Assembly: GCA_009763385.1 (NCBI GenBank)
Contig: CM019827.1
Location: forward strand, 91,930,314 to 91,994,313
Source of the DNA: Coix lacryma-jobi var. lacryma-jobi
Lineage: Eukaryota > Streptophyta > Magnoliopsida > Poales > Poaceae
Direction: 5' to 3'
DNA: 64,000 nucleotides
This document shows, one piece after another, positions 45,457 through 56,707 of the stretch. How positions within the stretch are numbered: position 1 is the stretch's first letter; each line of letters opens with the position of its first letter. Position numbers and translations under genes: made by a program. The notes beneath the pieces are model-generated. The model was not told the origin of the DNA. It ran no database searches and saw only the letters and a list, made by a program, of their open reading frames with translations.

Positions 45457-46640
45457 CTATGATTTCATCGAATGCCTTCTGTTGCTCACCCCCCATTTAA
45501 ACTCTTGATCATCCTTCAACTTTAACAAAACTGAGAACGGTAAAATCTTGGCTGATAGATTTGAAACAAATCTCCTGATGAAATTAATTTTACCGATCAA
45601 AGATTGTAGTTGAGTTTTCGTGGTTGGGGGTACTGCTTTGTCAATGGCATCATAGCTCTTTTGGCCGACTTCAATTCCTTTTTCATGTACCATAAACGTC
45701 AAGAATTGACCAGCCGACACTCCAAATGCACACTTATGGGGATTCATCCTTAAGCCATGCTTCCTCGCGCATTCAAGAGTGTCTTTGAGATCCTTAAGAT
45801 GCTTTTGATAATCTTTGGACTTTACCACCACATCATCAATATAAATTTCAACAATCCTGCCGATCAACTCATGAAAGATATAATTCATAGCCCTCTGATA
45901 AGTAGCACCGGCATTCTTAAGCCCAAAGGTCATGACTACCCACTCATGTAAGCCTATAGCGCCTGGACATCTGAATGCAGTCTTATGTATATCTTCTTCA
46001 GCCATAAAAATTTGGTTATAACCAGCATTGCCATCCATAGAACTGATAGCCTTATCTCCTGCTACTGCATCGACTAACATATTTGCCACTGGCATTGGGT
46101 AGCCATCCATTGGAGTAGCTTTATTCAAATCCCTGAAGTCCATACAAACCCTCTTTTTTCTGTTTTTCTTATATACAGGGACTACACTAGATATCCATTC
46201 AGCATATCTACATTGCCGAATGAAATTAGCCACGTAAAGCCGAGTGATTTCTGTTTTCACATCAGCCATAACTTCTGCTCTAATCCTTCTTGGAGCTTGT
46301 TTCACAGGCTGACTCCCATGTTTTATAGGTAGTCGATGTTCTACCAATGATCGATCAAGACCTGGCATTTCAGAATAATGCGAAGCAAAATATTCTTTGT
46401 ATTCTTTCAATAATGCAATAAGTTCTTGCCTAAACTTGGGATCCAACTAGGCACTAATGTATGTCAACCTCGGCTTATCACTGTTTCCAATATCAACTGC
46501 TTCCAGTTCGTCAGCCGACGTGAAACCCTTGCCCATCTTACTCTCATCTTCATTAACTGTATAATCTATTAAATATATTTTTTGAAGCCGACTTCTTGGA
46601 TCGGCTGTTGACTTTCATCAATTGTTTTGAGAAAGTCTTC
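45457..46640 (-). pseudogene. pol: Tat-A reverse transcriptase and upstream linker
   Basis: RT reads MDPKFRQELIALLKEY, then RVCMDFRDLNKATPMDGYPM, GNAGYNQIFMAEED, the YIDDVVVKS active site near 45835, and FLTFMVHEKGIEV. The linker EDFLKTIDESQQPIQEVGF runs into the Cassandra insertion at 46645. A TAG at 46447-46449 sits just before L-DPKF, where relatives have a Lys codon (YISAKLDPK). Confidence 0.9.
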
Positions 46641-46645
46641 TTCAA
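46641..46645. other. Target-site duplication of Cassandra, left copy
   Basis: ttcaa, repeated at 63001-63005 across the array and its inserted element. Confidence 0.9.
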
Positions 46646-46926
46646 TGTAACGTCCCGCCTCCACGCGGTCGGGCCCACTTACATCTGGCAGCTTTTCTAG
46701 GACATAGACTTCCCTCACAGACCAACACCAGTCTTTTCTGCGCACTTTGTCCTCACTCGTGCGCACCCGGGAAGAACTTCCCGGTCGGTCACCCATCCCT
46801 AAATTTCTCCACGCCAAGCACGCTTAACTTTAGAGTTCTTTGGAGACGGGCTTCCAAAAAAGAAGTTGCAACTTGTTTGTATGAGTATCCTATTATTCCT
46901 ATTAAGCCTTAGGCCGGGATGTTACA
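46646..46926 (-). repeat. Cassandra LTR 1 (281 bp)
   Basis: It starts tgtaacgtcccgcc and ends ggccgggatgttaca. It is the 3' LTR of the array and holds the 5S-like segment at 46770-46850. Confidence 0.92.
46770..46850 (-). ncRNA. 5S rRNA-like segment in Cassandra LTR 1
   Basis: The minus strand contains AGTTAAGCGTGCTTGGC (46813-46829), matching the A-box region of plant 5S rRNA, and AGGGATGGGTGACC (46787-46800), matching the C box. These are the internal promoter elements of RNA polymerase III. Spacing between them is shorter than in 5S, as the intermediate region is altered. Confidence 0.85.
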
Positions 46927-47130
46927 TCCTCACCCCCTTAACAGATCGACGTCCTCGTCGATCAATCCCAAGCCAGAAACCTCCTCTCTTGGCCACGTCC
47001 GTGTGTTCAGTGTCAGCACATGTGTCATGCTGTGTGACCACTCCGGGTCCACACCAGCCATGCGCACCATGCCTGACCAACTGCGACACACGCGCCCGTG
47101 AAACCGCGAGAGTCGGCTTTGATACCATTC
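46927..47130 (-). other. Cassandra internal domain 1
   Basis: 204 bp with no coding capacity. At its left is a purine tract (sense TTAAGGGGGTGAGGA at 46927-46941). At its right is the PBS (sense TGGTATCAAAGCC, 47115-47127), a Met-tRNA type, three bases from the LTR. Confidence 0.88.
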
Positions 47131-47322
47131 TGTAACATCCCGCCTCCTCGTGGCCGGGCCCGCTTACATCAGGCTTCCCGGTCGGTCACCCATCCCTAAA
47201 TTTCTCCAGGCCAAGCACGCTTAACTTTAGAGTTCTTTGGAGACGGGCTTCCGAAAAAGAAGTTGCAACTTGTTGTATGAGTATCCTATTATTCCTATTA
47301 AGCCTTAGGCCGGGATGTTACA
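47131..47322 (-). repeat. Cassandra LTR 2, internally deleted (192 bp)
   Basis: Compared with LTR 1 it lacks about 89 bp between ttacatcaggc and ttcccggtcgg. The 5S-like part is intact, with boxes at 47184-47197 and 47210-47226. Confidence 0.9.
47172..47252 (-). ncRNA. 5S rRNA-like segment in Cassandra LTR 2
   Basis: A-box-like and C-box-like sequences are identical to LTR 1. The deletion ends just before this segment. Confidence 0.85.
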
Positions 47323-47524
47323 CTCAGCCCCTTAAGAGATCGACGTCCTCGTCGATCAATCCCAAGCCAGGAACCTCCTCTCTTGGCCACGTCCGTGTGT
47401 CTAGTGTCAGCACATGTGTCATGCTGTGTGACCACTCCGGGTCCACACCAGCCATGCGCACCATGCCTGACCAACTGCGACACACGCGCCCGTGAAACCG
47501 CGAGAGTCGGCTTTGATACCATTC
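47323..47524 (-). other. Cassandra internal domain 2
   Basis: 202 bp, nearly identical to internal domain 1 including the PBS. The purine tract differs slightly (sense CTCTTAAGGGGCTGAG). Confidence 0.88.
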
Positions 47525-47646
47525 TGTAACGTCCCGCCTCCTCGTGGCCGGGCCCGCTTACATCAGGCAGCTTTCATAGGACCTAGACTATCCCCACAGA
47601 CCAACACCAGTTTTTCTGCGCACTTTGTCCTCAACATGCGTACCCG
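47525..47646 (-). repeat. Cassandra LTR 3, left part
   Basis: Starts tgtaacgtcccgcc and breaks after gcgtacccg, where the Tekay-2 LTR begins. The rest is at 62840-63000. Confidence 0.9.
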
Positions 47647-48084
47647 TGTAACAGAACCGACCAATTTGCACCAGATTAAGCACCGAATCGCTGCTTTCAC
47701 AGAGATTACAAGTACTTAAGCTCGTACAAACCCGGTAGTCCGGAAATCTCGAAGGATTTCAAGTCATTCAACTTTAACCAAGATCGTAATAGATTAGCGT
47801 ACATGCCCACAAGGTACATTCAGTTCGCACATAGTTCAAATACATCGGAGTTCGATAGTTATTACAAACCATAGTTTTGAATTCAAAGCGGAAGCAACAT
47901 AGTTTTGAAACACAAGTCCTTAGTTCACAATACGGTGCCATATGCCTGATCCGTCCACAAAAGCATCAGGGAAGATAAGGATTGACCATGCCCATGGTCT
48001 AGTCACTGCCCTCGACGGGATACAGACAGTTCTCGCAGTAGCCGAAGAAACATTGCCCATCTGCAACAACAAGGGATAGCACCC

Positions 48085-48104
48085 TGAGTACGAGAAGGTA
48101 CTCA
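48085..48104 (-). other. Conserved hairpin in Tekay-2 3' LTR
   Basis: tgagtac-gagaag-gtactca. In the 5' LTR (58950-58969) the loop is gggaag. Confidence 0.75.
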
Positions 48105-50199
48105 GCTAGACTTACCCGTCAAAACCAGAAATAACCGACACCAAGGATTATGCAAGGCTGTATCTGGGTTGGCCACACTTACATTTTTGCAAGAAGCGTT
48201 TTTCATTATTAAATAATCATCATTAGAGTATTAGCAGTCAATTTATGTAATCAACCTAATTATCTAGATTTGCACCTGATCTAGAGCAAACACTTGGCTA
48301 CTTATTCAAGCAAGAGTGACTATTTCATCAATAGCCTTTCAGATTCATCAACCATAACCATATTTAGTTCCATATATTACTACGGTAACACATGCTCAGT
48401 CAAGTTACTCACTAACCAGGAGCGATGGCGATTATAATCGATTCCTACCAGCTGGGGACAAAATGTCGCACACTCGCCCGACACACCCTGCCAGGTGGCC
48501 GTTGGCGACCACTCAGGAGGTTCGAGAACCCAAATCGCGGGACGGCCATGGACCCTTCTACACCGAGGGTTATCTCAATGCCAGGTCGCTCAAGCTATTA
48601 ACTGCCCACGGTCATGCCAGGTCGATCAGGCCCTGCCTGCCCTCGGACCATGCCAGGTCGATCAGAATAGTTGCCCACGGTACATATAAGGCCCTGGGTG
48701 TTAGGCGTCAACGTCTCCGTCACCGGCTCGAAACACCTTACTCGGCTTCACGGGAGGTACCCGCACCTGCTCCGTTAAGTGATTGACGCGTTCAAAATGA
48801 CTGAGGTGTGCCTTCGTCGGTTCCTAATCGACACAGACGGGAGACTACTAGCACACAGAACCCATGTCCTGCTGCTCCTACATCCCGCCCGGTCTCCAAT
48901 TAATTATCACATGGTTATGTTCCACGATAGCACATGGCTAAACATGATCAGTATCCACCTATATGCGGGAGACAGGAAATCACCCGACTTTTACCGGTCT
49001 AAGCAGGGCTAAGCATGTAATCGAGCCTAGACCTAACAGGGATCACAAGATAATATTTGCAGGTGGACAAGGATAATTAATCAATGCAGCAACGGTATCA
49101 CACAACTCCTATAACCTAATGCAACAATCATATCAGGTTACTTGTAAACGGTAATTTGCAAACCGTAGGAGAAAATGCTCCGGGGCTTGCCTCGCTCGAA
49201 GTCGGCGGGGCGGTGATCACGGCACTCCGGCAGGTCTTCAGCGTCTTCTTCCGGGATCCTCTCCTCGGGTGTCTCCTCCCGACGCTGCTCCTCCGGCGTG
49301 TCTTGGGCTTCCACTACCGACCCTGCATGATGCGGTACATGAATGAATAACATGAATGCACATGGGATGCATGGTGATGCAACACGAAGTAACAATTCAG
49401 GAGATAAGCACATGTCATCTACTGCTACTCACTTACTTAATCTAACATGCTACTTACTAAGTCTTGTTGTCACCACATCAAAGTTTGCTTAACGGGTTCA
49501 TTACCCTCTAATTATTTGTAGAATTAAATCTAGTTAAACAGGCCTATAACAGTAACCCATTCTAGACAGCTTCATAAAAATCTAAAAAATTACTGGAGAT
49601 TAACAACACTTAATCTAATCCTCTGTCCAAATTTCACCCCATTTGGACTTAGACTCTACCCCCTACAAAAAAGACAAATTCTATCATGAAAAGGTGCTTT
49701 GAACTACACCCCCTAGTACAAAGTGTCAAACAACAAATCTCATAATTTTTTTCTGAACTTCTTAGCACAAGAGCAGTCAGTAAAAATTACCAAGTCTATA
49801 CTCTTCATATTTTAATTACTACAAAATAAACAAGAAAACAGCATTTAATCATTTTAATTACTACTGCCAAATTATTTCACAGAGCATCCTCATTTTACAT
49901 TTTTCCCAGGAACTACTAATCAACACAAACCTAACAAAACAAGAATCACATTTTTCTGAGATAAACATAATTACTAAGCATTTAACAAGATTTCAGCCTA
50001 AACATGAATTAAATATAACTACACAGAAAATCACCACAAACTGGACATATTATATTTTTCATGCATAGGCCTCAACATAACAAACCTAACAAAACTTGTT
50101 TCACCTTTTTAGCATTTATATTTTACAAGATGTGAATTAAACAAGCAATACAACAATTTCTGAAACTATTAAAACAAAACCTGAAAACATTCAAACTGA

Positions 50200-51350
50200 A
50201 ACTGCTAGGGTACCCGAACCAGTGCACACAGACAGAACTGGACTCGCTGACACGCGGGCCCTCGGGTCAAACCGACCCCACTCGTCAAACACACAGAACA
50301 GGGGAGGAGTTTGACTGCGGCGAAGCTCACCGACGGCGAACTCCCGGCGAAACCATCCCCACCGCGGACTCCCCTCAACCTTCCGCACCCGATGGTACCC
50401 TCGGCTAGCCCAGCGCACACGCGGATCGAGCTCGCCGACGGCGATGGCGGACACGGCGGCGCGGCCCTAGCTACGCCGGCCGGCTCCGGCCACGACGGGC
50501 TCATCCGACCCTCGAGATCTACTCCGGCGACCTTCATAACCCTAGCCCAGGGCTCGGAAGCCAGGGCGCAAGCTCCGAGCACCCGCGACCCCGGCCACGC
50601 CACTCCGGCGACCATGGCGAGCGGCGGACGACGGCATACTCGAGCTTCCAAACCCTAATCGGCCTAAAACACCCACCACGAGCTCCAGCATACCGAGGCG
50701 ATTCAAGAACGCTAGCTAGGGCAGATGGTTGAGCTCGGGAAGAGGGTTGGCCACGGCGGACCGAGCGCGCCGGCCATGGCGGTCATGGCGGACGGCGGCG
50801 TTCCGCGGGCTCCTAACCCTAATCGACCAAACCAACACCCTCTACCCTCTCCTCGACCTCACTAACCCCTAAACGAGCGCTAGGGCAACACGCAACCACG
50901 GGACGGAGGCCGGCCACGGCGGACCGAGCTCGGCGGTCATGGCGGCCATGGCGGCGGCTCATCCCAGGGCTTGCCTACGGTCTCTCATAGAGCGCTAAGG
51001 ACAGCACGGGGTGTGGGGGCTCACGGCGAAGCTTGGTGGTTGGATGGATGGTCGGTGCGGTGGCGGAACGACGGCGAACGGCGGTGGCGCCTTGCTTTCT
51101 CCCCTTTCTCCCCTTCGAGCGCCGGCGAGAGCAGAGGGCGAGAGAGAGACAGAATGGAGGGAGGAGCGGGTTCGGACAGGCGAGGGGAGGCCATGCTTGC
51201 CACGCCGCGCGCGGACGCTGCGACCCCGCCTGCTCGCGCCACGCGGCGGCCGAGCTCTGGCGCGGTCGGCACGGCACGCCCGATTCAAACTGAATCGGCC
51301 GGGTTCAGGCGACGGTGGCCGACTGACGGCCGGATTTTGGTCACGATTAA
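50200..51350. other. GC- and CpG-rich block in Tekay-2 3' LTR
   Basis: Rich in cggcgg and catggcgg words; counterpart at 61080-62220 in the 5' LTR. Overlapping frames on both strands look like base-composition artefacts. Confidence 0.7.
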
Positions 51351-51979
51351 CTCCTAACCACTTGAAGAAAAGCTAAACTACTTGCTCCACTACTTAGGGC
51401 TACATACCATCTACAACTTTGGTTACAAGATTGATCTTTGGTTCGTTCTAGATTGCTCCAGAAAAAGCTCCAAAGATGGCTAGATGAAACTGTTTTGGGC
51501 AGTTAGGACTTAGAGAAATTTTCTAAGTCTAAACTCCCTCTAATCTGCCTTGTGGGTCCCAAAACACCTTGTTAAACCCATTTTCATGAGTTGGGCCTTA
51601 AACAACTTTTGTTCTACTCTAAATTTACACACTTTGGTTAAGGGCCCACAGCCATGCAAAGCTTCTATCAAGAAGGTCTTAGTTAGTCAAACAAAAGGAC
51701 TCCTAGGGCTCTATTAAGGCAACTAGGGTTAGAGACTTAGTTAGCCAACAGACCAACATAAACCTAGCTTCATTTTGACTCCCCAACAAGGTTCAACTAC
51801 TAAGGAGACTTAAGCACTCCACAAACAAGACACACAAGCATTCAATCAAGCATAGCATTACAAGAGCTCACATGAAATGACACATAACAAAGAAAGAATG
51901 CAACATGAAATGATGATGCTTTATGCTCATGAGATGTCAAGTTATGCACTTAGGGTTGCTTAACACCTAGGGTGTTACA

Positions 51980-51998
51980 GCCCTCCCCTCCTTAAAGG
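51980..51998 (-). other. Tekay-2 polypurine tract
   Basis: The sense strand reads CCTTTAAGGAGGGGAGGGC directly before the 3' LTR; the pol stop codon overlaps it. Confidence 0.88.
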
Positions 51999-54750
51999 AA
52001 TCTCGTCCCGAGATTTAAGTTACAACCATTCTTATAAAACTGTGGATATACTTCCTTTAGATAGTCTTCCGTTTCCCAAGTGGCATCTCGGTCGTCTTGC
52101 TCACTCCAAGACACCTTATATTGCTTCAAGACTTTCCGCGGGTCACCTTTCTTTCTCATCGAGTACTCGATATGGCTTCACCGAGTAAGTAAGGTCGGAT
52201 TGTAACTTGATATTGGCCGGTTGTACTTCCTCTTCTGGAACTCGAAGACATTTCTTTAATTGTGACACATGGAATACAGGGAATATAGCCTTCAAATGTT
52301 CAGGTAACTGTAGTTGATAAGCCACTTTTCCCCTCCTTTCCATTATCCTGTAGGGTCCCACAAACCTTGGCGCTAACTTTCTTTTCACGCCAAAACGTTT
52401 AACTCCTTTCATGGGTGATACTTTCAAGTACACATAGTCACCTACTTCGAATTCAAGCGGCCTTCTTCGCTTATCGGCATAGCTCTTCTGTCGGGACTGT
52501 GCCGCTGCGATATGTTGTTGAACTATTCTAACTTGTTCTTCTGCTTCCTTGACAAAATCAATTCCATAGTAACGACGTTCTCCTGGTTCAACCCAACTTA
52601 CTGGTGTTCTGCATCTTCTGCCATACAGAGCTTCGAAAGGTGCCATATGAATGCTTTCTTGATAACTATTGTTATAAGCAAATTCTGCTAATGGCAACCA
52701 CTTCTCCCAAGATCCCTTTGCGGATATCACACATGCTCTCAACATATCCTCTAAAATCTGATTTACCCTTTCCGTTTGTCCTGATGTCTGAGGATGGTAA
52801 GCTGAGCTATGGATTAACTTAGTGCCTAACTCTTTTTGCAGTTTCTCCCAGAATGGTGCAGTAAACTGCGTTCCACGATCCGAAACTATGACCTTGGGTA
52901 TACCATGTAATCGTACAATCTGATTGATATAAATCTCCGCATAGTCCGGTGCTCGATAACAAGTTTTAACTGGTATGAAATGAGCGGTCTTGGTGAGACG
53001 GTCAACTATTACCCATATCGAATCATTTCCCTTCTGAGTAGTAGGAAAACGGTGATAAAATCCATACTCACCTCTTCCCATTTCCATTCAGGTATTGATA
53101 AAGGTTGAAGTGTTCCGGCTGGCTTCAGGTGAATGGCCTTCACTCGACAACACGTGTCGCATCTGGCTACATATGCGGCAATTTCCTTCTTCATTTTGGT
53201 CCACCAAAATCTTGGACACAAATCTTGATACATCTTAGTGCTCCCGGGATGGATAGACAATTTAGAAAGATGAGCCTCATCCATGATCGATTTTTGAGTT
53301 CCCTATTCTTGGGTACCACTAGGCGATTATCAAACCATAACACTCCCTTATCATCAACTCGAAAATGTTTTACTGGCTCAGTGGCAGTTCTTAGCTTTTC
53401 TTTGATATAATAGATTCCCTTGTCTGTTTTCTGCCCTTCTAGAATCTGATCAACTAAGGCGCTTTGCAGCTCGATGTGACGCAAGATCACAGGGTGTACG
53501 AGACTAAACTCGTCCCCTGGTTGTAACCTCAAGTTATTACAATGCGATTTCCGACTCAAAGCATCAGCAACCACATTTGCTTTTCCTGGATGATAATGTA
53601 TCTGCAAATTGTAATCCTTAATCAATTCAAGCCATCTTCTCTGCCTCATGTTCAACTCCGGTTGAGTGAAGATATACTTGAGACTCTTATGTCAGTGTAC
53701 ATATTGCAGACATTTCCTAGCAAATTGTGCCCAGATCTTCAGAGCGTGTACCACAGCAGCTAATTCCAAATCATGTGTAGGATAATTTACTCATGTTTTC
53801 TCAACTGTCGTGAAGCATAAGCAATCACTCTGCCCTCTTGCATAAGAACACAACCTAAACCAATTTGATGCATCGCAGAAGACATCAAACGGCTTCTCGA
53901 TATCTGGTTGAGCTAAGACAGGAGCAGTGGTCAACAGTTTCCGCAAGGTACGAAAAGCTGTTTCACACTCCTCTGTCCACTCAAACCTTTGGTCCTTCTG
54001 TAACAAGCTTGTCATTGGTTTTGCAATCTTAGAGAAGTCAGGAATGAATCGGCGATAATATCCCGCTAAACCGAGAAAACTCCGGATTTCACCAACTGAA
54101 GTTGGAGCTTCCCAATCCATTACTTCTTGTACTTTACTAGGGTCTACAGAAATCCTTCTTCTGACAGGATGTGACCAAGAAATTGTACTTGCCTCAACCA
54201 AAATTCACATTTGCTAAACTTAGCATAAAGTTTGTGCTCTCGTAGCCTTGTCAAAACAACCCTCAAATGTTCTGCGTGATCATCTGGGTTCTCAGAATAC
54301 ACCAAAATGTCATCAATGAACACCACTACAAACTATCTAGTTCTGGCATGAATACCGAGTTCATCAAACTCATAAAGTATGCTGGAGCATTTGTCAATCC
54401 AAAAGACATGACTAAATACTCGTATAGGCCATATCTGGTTGAAAAAGCAGTCTTTGGAATATCTTGTGGTCGGATTCTAATTTGATGATAACGGATCTCA
54501 AATCGATCTTGGAAAACACCTGGCTCTGGATAACTGGTCAAACAAAATGTCTATCCGTGGCAACGGATATTTATTCTTAACGGTCACGGCATTAAGCGGT
54601 CGATAATCCACACACATTCTCAAGGACTTGTCCTTCTTCTTAACAAACAAGGCTGGACATCCCCACTCTGACACACTAGGTTGAATGAAACCCTTGTCCA
54701 AGAGTTCCTTGATTTGCGTCTTGAGTTCAGCTAACTCATTGGGCGGCATA
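51992..54750 (-). pseudogene. pol: Tekay-2 pol: RT, RNase H, integrase, chromodomain (frameshifted)
   Basis: RT pieces include [20 protein letters not shown] and [15 protein letters not shown] near 54320. RNase H includes [16 protein letters not shown]. Integrase has [29 protein letters not shown] and AYHPQTSGQTERVNQ, so D, D and E are all present. The tail KRKLAPRFVGPYRI leads to VLDEKER, then a frameshift, then a chromodomain (about 51992-52180) with YKVSWSEQDDRDATWETEDY and end NLGTRFL. At least six frameshifts break it. In related elements this chromodomain directs integration to H3K9-methylated chromatin. Confidence 0.9.
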
Positions 54751-54892
54751 CGATAAGGTCTTCTCGAGATCGGTGCAGTCCCTGGTAACAGCTCAATGGT
54801 AAACTCTACAGCTCTCTTTGGTGGTAACCCTGGTAACTCATCCGGAAAAACGTCCGGAAAATCCCGAACAACTGGAATTTTTGACAGGTCCT

Positions 54893-56371
54893 CTATAGAT
54901 AAGGTACAAGATAGATCAACAAAATCAGCCCTCGAGGAAGAGAGATACGTAACTTGTTGTTCCTCCTTGGATCAGACAAGGTAAGAGTCCTATCTGCAGT
55001 GTCTAACACCGCTTTCCACATACTCATCCAACTCATTCCTAGGACTACGTCCATACTGAGCCCTGGCAAAACTACTAAATTGGCTCCAAACTTATGCCCT
55101 CCAATGTCGATGGTTGCATCACGTACCATCTGCCTAGACAACACACTACTCCCCACAGAGCTTACGCGAAACCCATAATCCATTTCAGACACCTCTTGAT
55201 CATGCTTTTGTGCAAATGCTTTACTCATGAACGAATGCGATGATCCAGTATCAAACAAAACAACTGCAGGATGATGGTTAACAAGACACATACCAGCAGT
55301 CACGGGCTCTCCAGCACGAGCTTCTTCAGCGGTCATGTTGTGCAGGCGTGCGGGGTAATTGGCCTGTTGCTTCTTTGGGTAGGGACAGTATCTTGCGAAG
55401 TGCCCCTCTTGGTTGCAGTTGTAGCATGGTCCCCGAACTATAGGTTTACTCCTGAAGAACTGCCTTGACCTCCACGAGCCTGAGCAGCAGCTATCTTGTA
55501 TGGCTTCTGATTGCGCTGAGCTTTGGTTGATTCTTCTTCTGGGCGGCCTAAAACGTGCCCCCGGCGCTGGTGGTCGATACTGATTTCGCTGAGCTGGTGG
55601 TCCTCTGGGTTGTGATGATCCTGATTCAAAGATTCTCTTCCGGGCCTTGCTAGCAGCATGCTTGTTGTTATGATTCTCTTGAATCAGACAGTCACTTAGG
55701 AAGTCATTGAAATTGGTACGAGAAGATGTACCCACTGACTTTCCCATTTTAGTGTTCAAGCCTCTCTTGAAACTAGCAATCTTCTTGGCATCTGTGTCAA
55801 TGAAGTCTGGGACATAGCGAGCCAACGAGTTGAACAGATGATGATACTCTGTGATAGACCGAGTTCCTTGAGTCAGATTCATGAACTCTGCCACTTTCAT
55901 CTGGGTCAAACCCGGCGGAATGTAATGACCTCGAACAGCAGCAGTAAACACTCTCCAAGTGATGGAACATTGGCAGGTAGGTGGTACGATGATGTCCCCA
56001 CCAAATCCCGGCTGGTCCCTGCAACTGGTGTGCGGCATATTCTGCTTTAAGCTCTTCTGTGAGCCTAAGCAAACGGAACTTCTGCTCCAGAGTATGCAGC
56101 CATTCTTCTGCCTCCAAAGGTTCTGTAGCTTCCTTGAAGATAGGCGGTTAGTATCCAAGAAATCCTTGAAAGAACTATATTGGTTCGGCTCAGGGCGTTG
56201 ATGTCCCTGCGCCAAGTTCTCCCTCAGCAAAGCTTCGATGTTGCGCTGGCTTCCAAGAAATTGAGCAAAAAGTTGCTCAGCCGTTGGTGGTGGAGGAGGT
56301 GGTGGATTGCGGTTTTCCCTGGGGTCCTCATTTCCACCACTACCGCCTGCTCCACTACGAGTTGTTGTCAT
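54893..56371 (-). pseudogene. gag: Tekay-2 gag and protease (frameshifted)
   Basis: The likely start is MTTTRSGAGGSGG (an upstream in-frame ATG at 56384-56386 adds five residues). The gag domain is partly out of frame: EAEEWLHTLEQKFRLLRL lies in a second frame (55797-56117), showing two compensating shifts. Then GHYIPPGLTQMKVAEFMNLT, a CCHC knuckle CYNCNQEGHFARYC, the protease VLFDTGSSHSFMS and GMSWMSMWKAVLD. The order matches Tekay-1. Confidence 0.88.
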
Positions 56372-56707
56372 CTGCATATACGACAATAAGTGACCATTAG
56401 GCGAAGTTGCAACATTGCAGAGAACAATAAATCATACCTACTGGAATTATTCGGAAAACAATTCACCAAACAATCACAGCGGTATAATAAATTTCAATCC
56501 ACATCGCATCAACACATAATAAGATCGCTTAGTCCATAGCATGCAACAATCAACATAAAACATCCCTAATCTTGCCCAAACATATGGGACTTTCAAGGTC
56601 TTACACCACATCACATAGGTCCATACTCATGCTACATCTTAGCACATAACAACAAAAGATCGGGCCACTACAACACAAAAGATCACTAGTCGATAGCGCT
56701 AACTAGT

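Larger units (their letters stand above)
47647..51979 (-). repeat. Tekay-2 3' LTR
   Basis: Starts tgtaacagaaccgacc, ends cacctagggtgttaca. It contains the hairpin at 48085-48104, three copies of atgccaggtcgnt near 48580-48665 and a GC-rich block at about 50200-51350. Several open frames here are repeated in the other LTR with altered reading frames, so I do not call genes. Confidence 0.95.

Noticed and set aside
46770..46850. A genuine 5S rRNA gene
   Set aside because: Only the central part with the internal promoter boxes is similar, the ends of 5S are missing, and it lies inside an LTR repeated three times. It is Cassandra, not rDNA.
46646..47646. A CRISPR-like or ordinary tandem array
   Set aside because: Repeat units are LTRs with TG...CA ends, PBS and purine tracts, explained fully by a TRIM.
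48456..48786. A possible small gene repeated at 59329-59535 and 34891-35118
   Set aside because: It is part of the homologous LTR starts. The frames differ in length among copies and consist of atgccaggtcg repeats.
50205..51376. Possible proteins in the Tekay-2 LTR GC block
   Set aside because: Small indels between the two LTRs change every frame; there is no start context or known motif.
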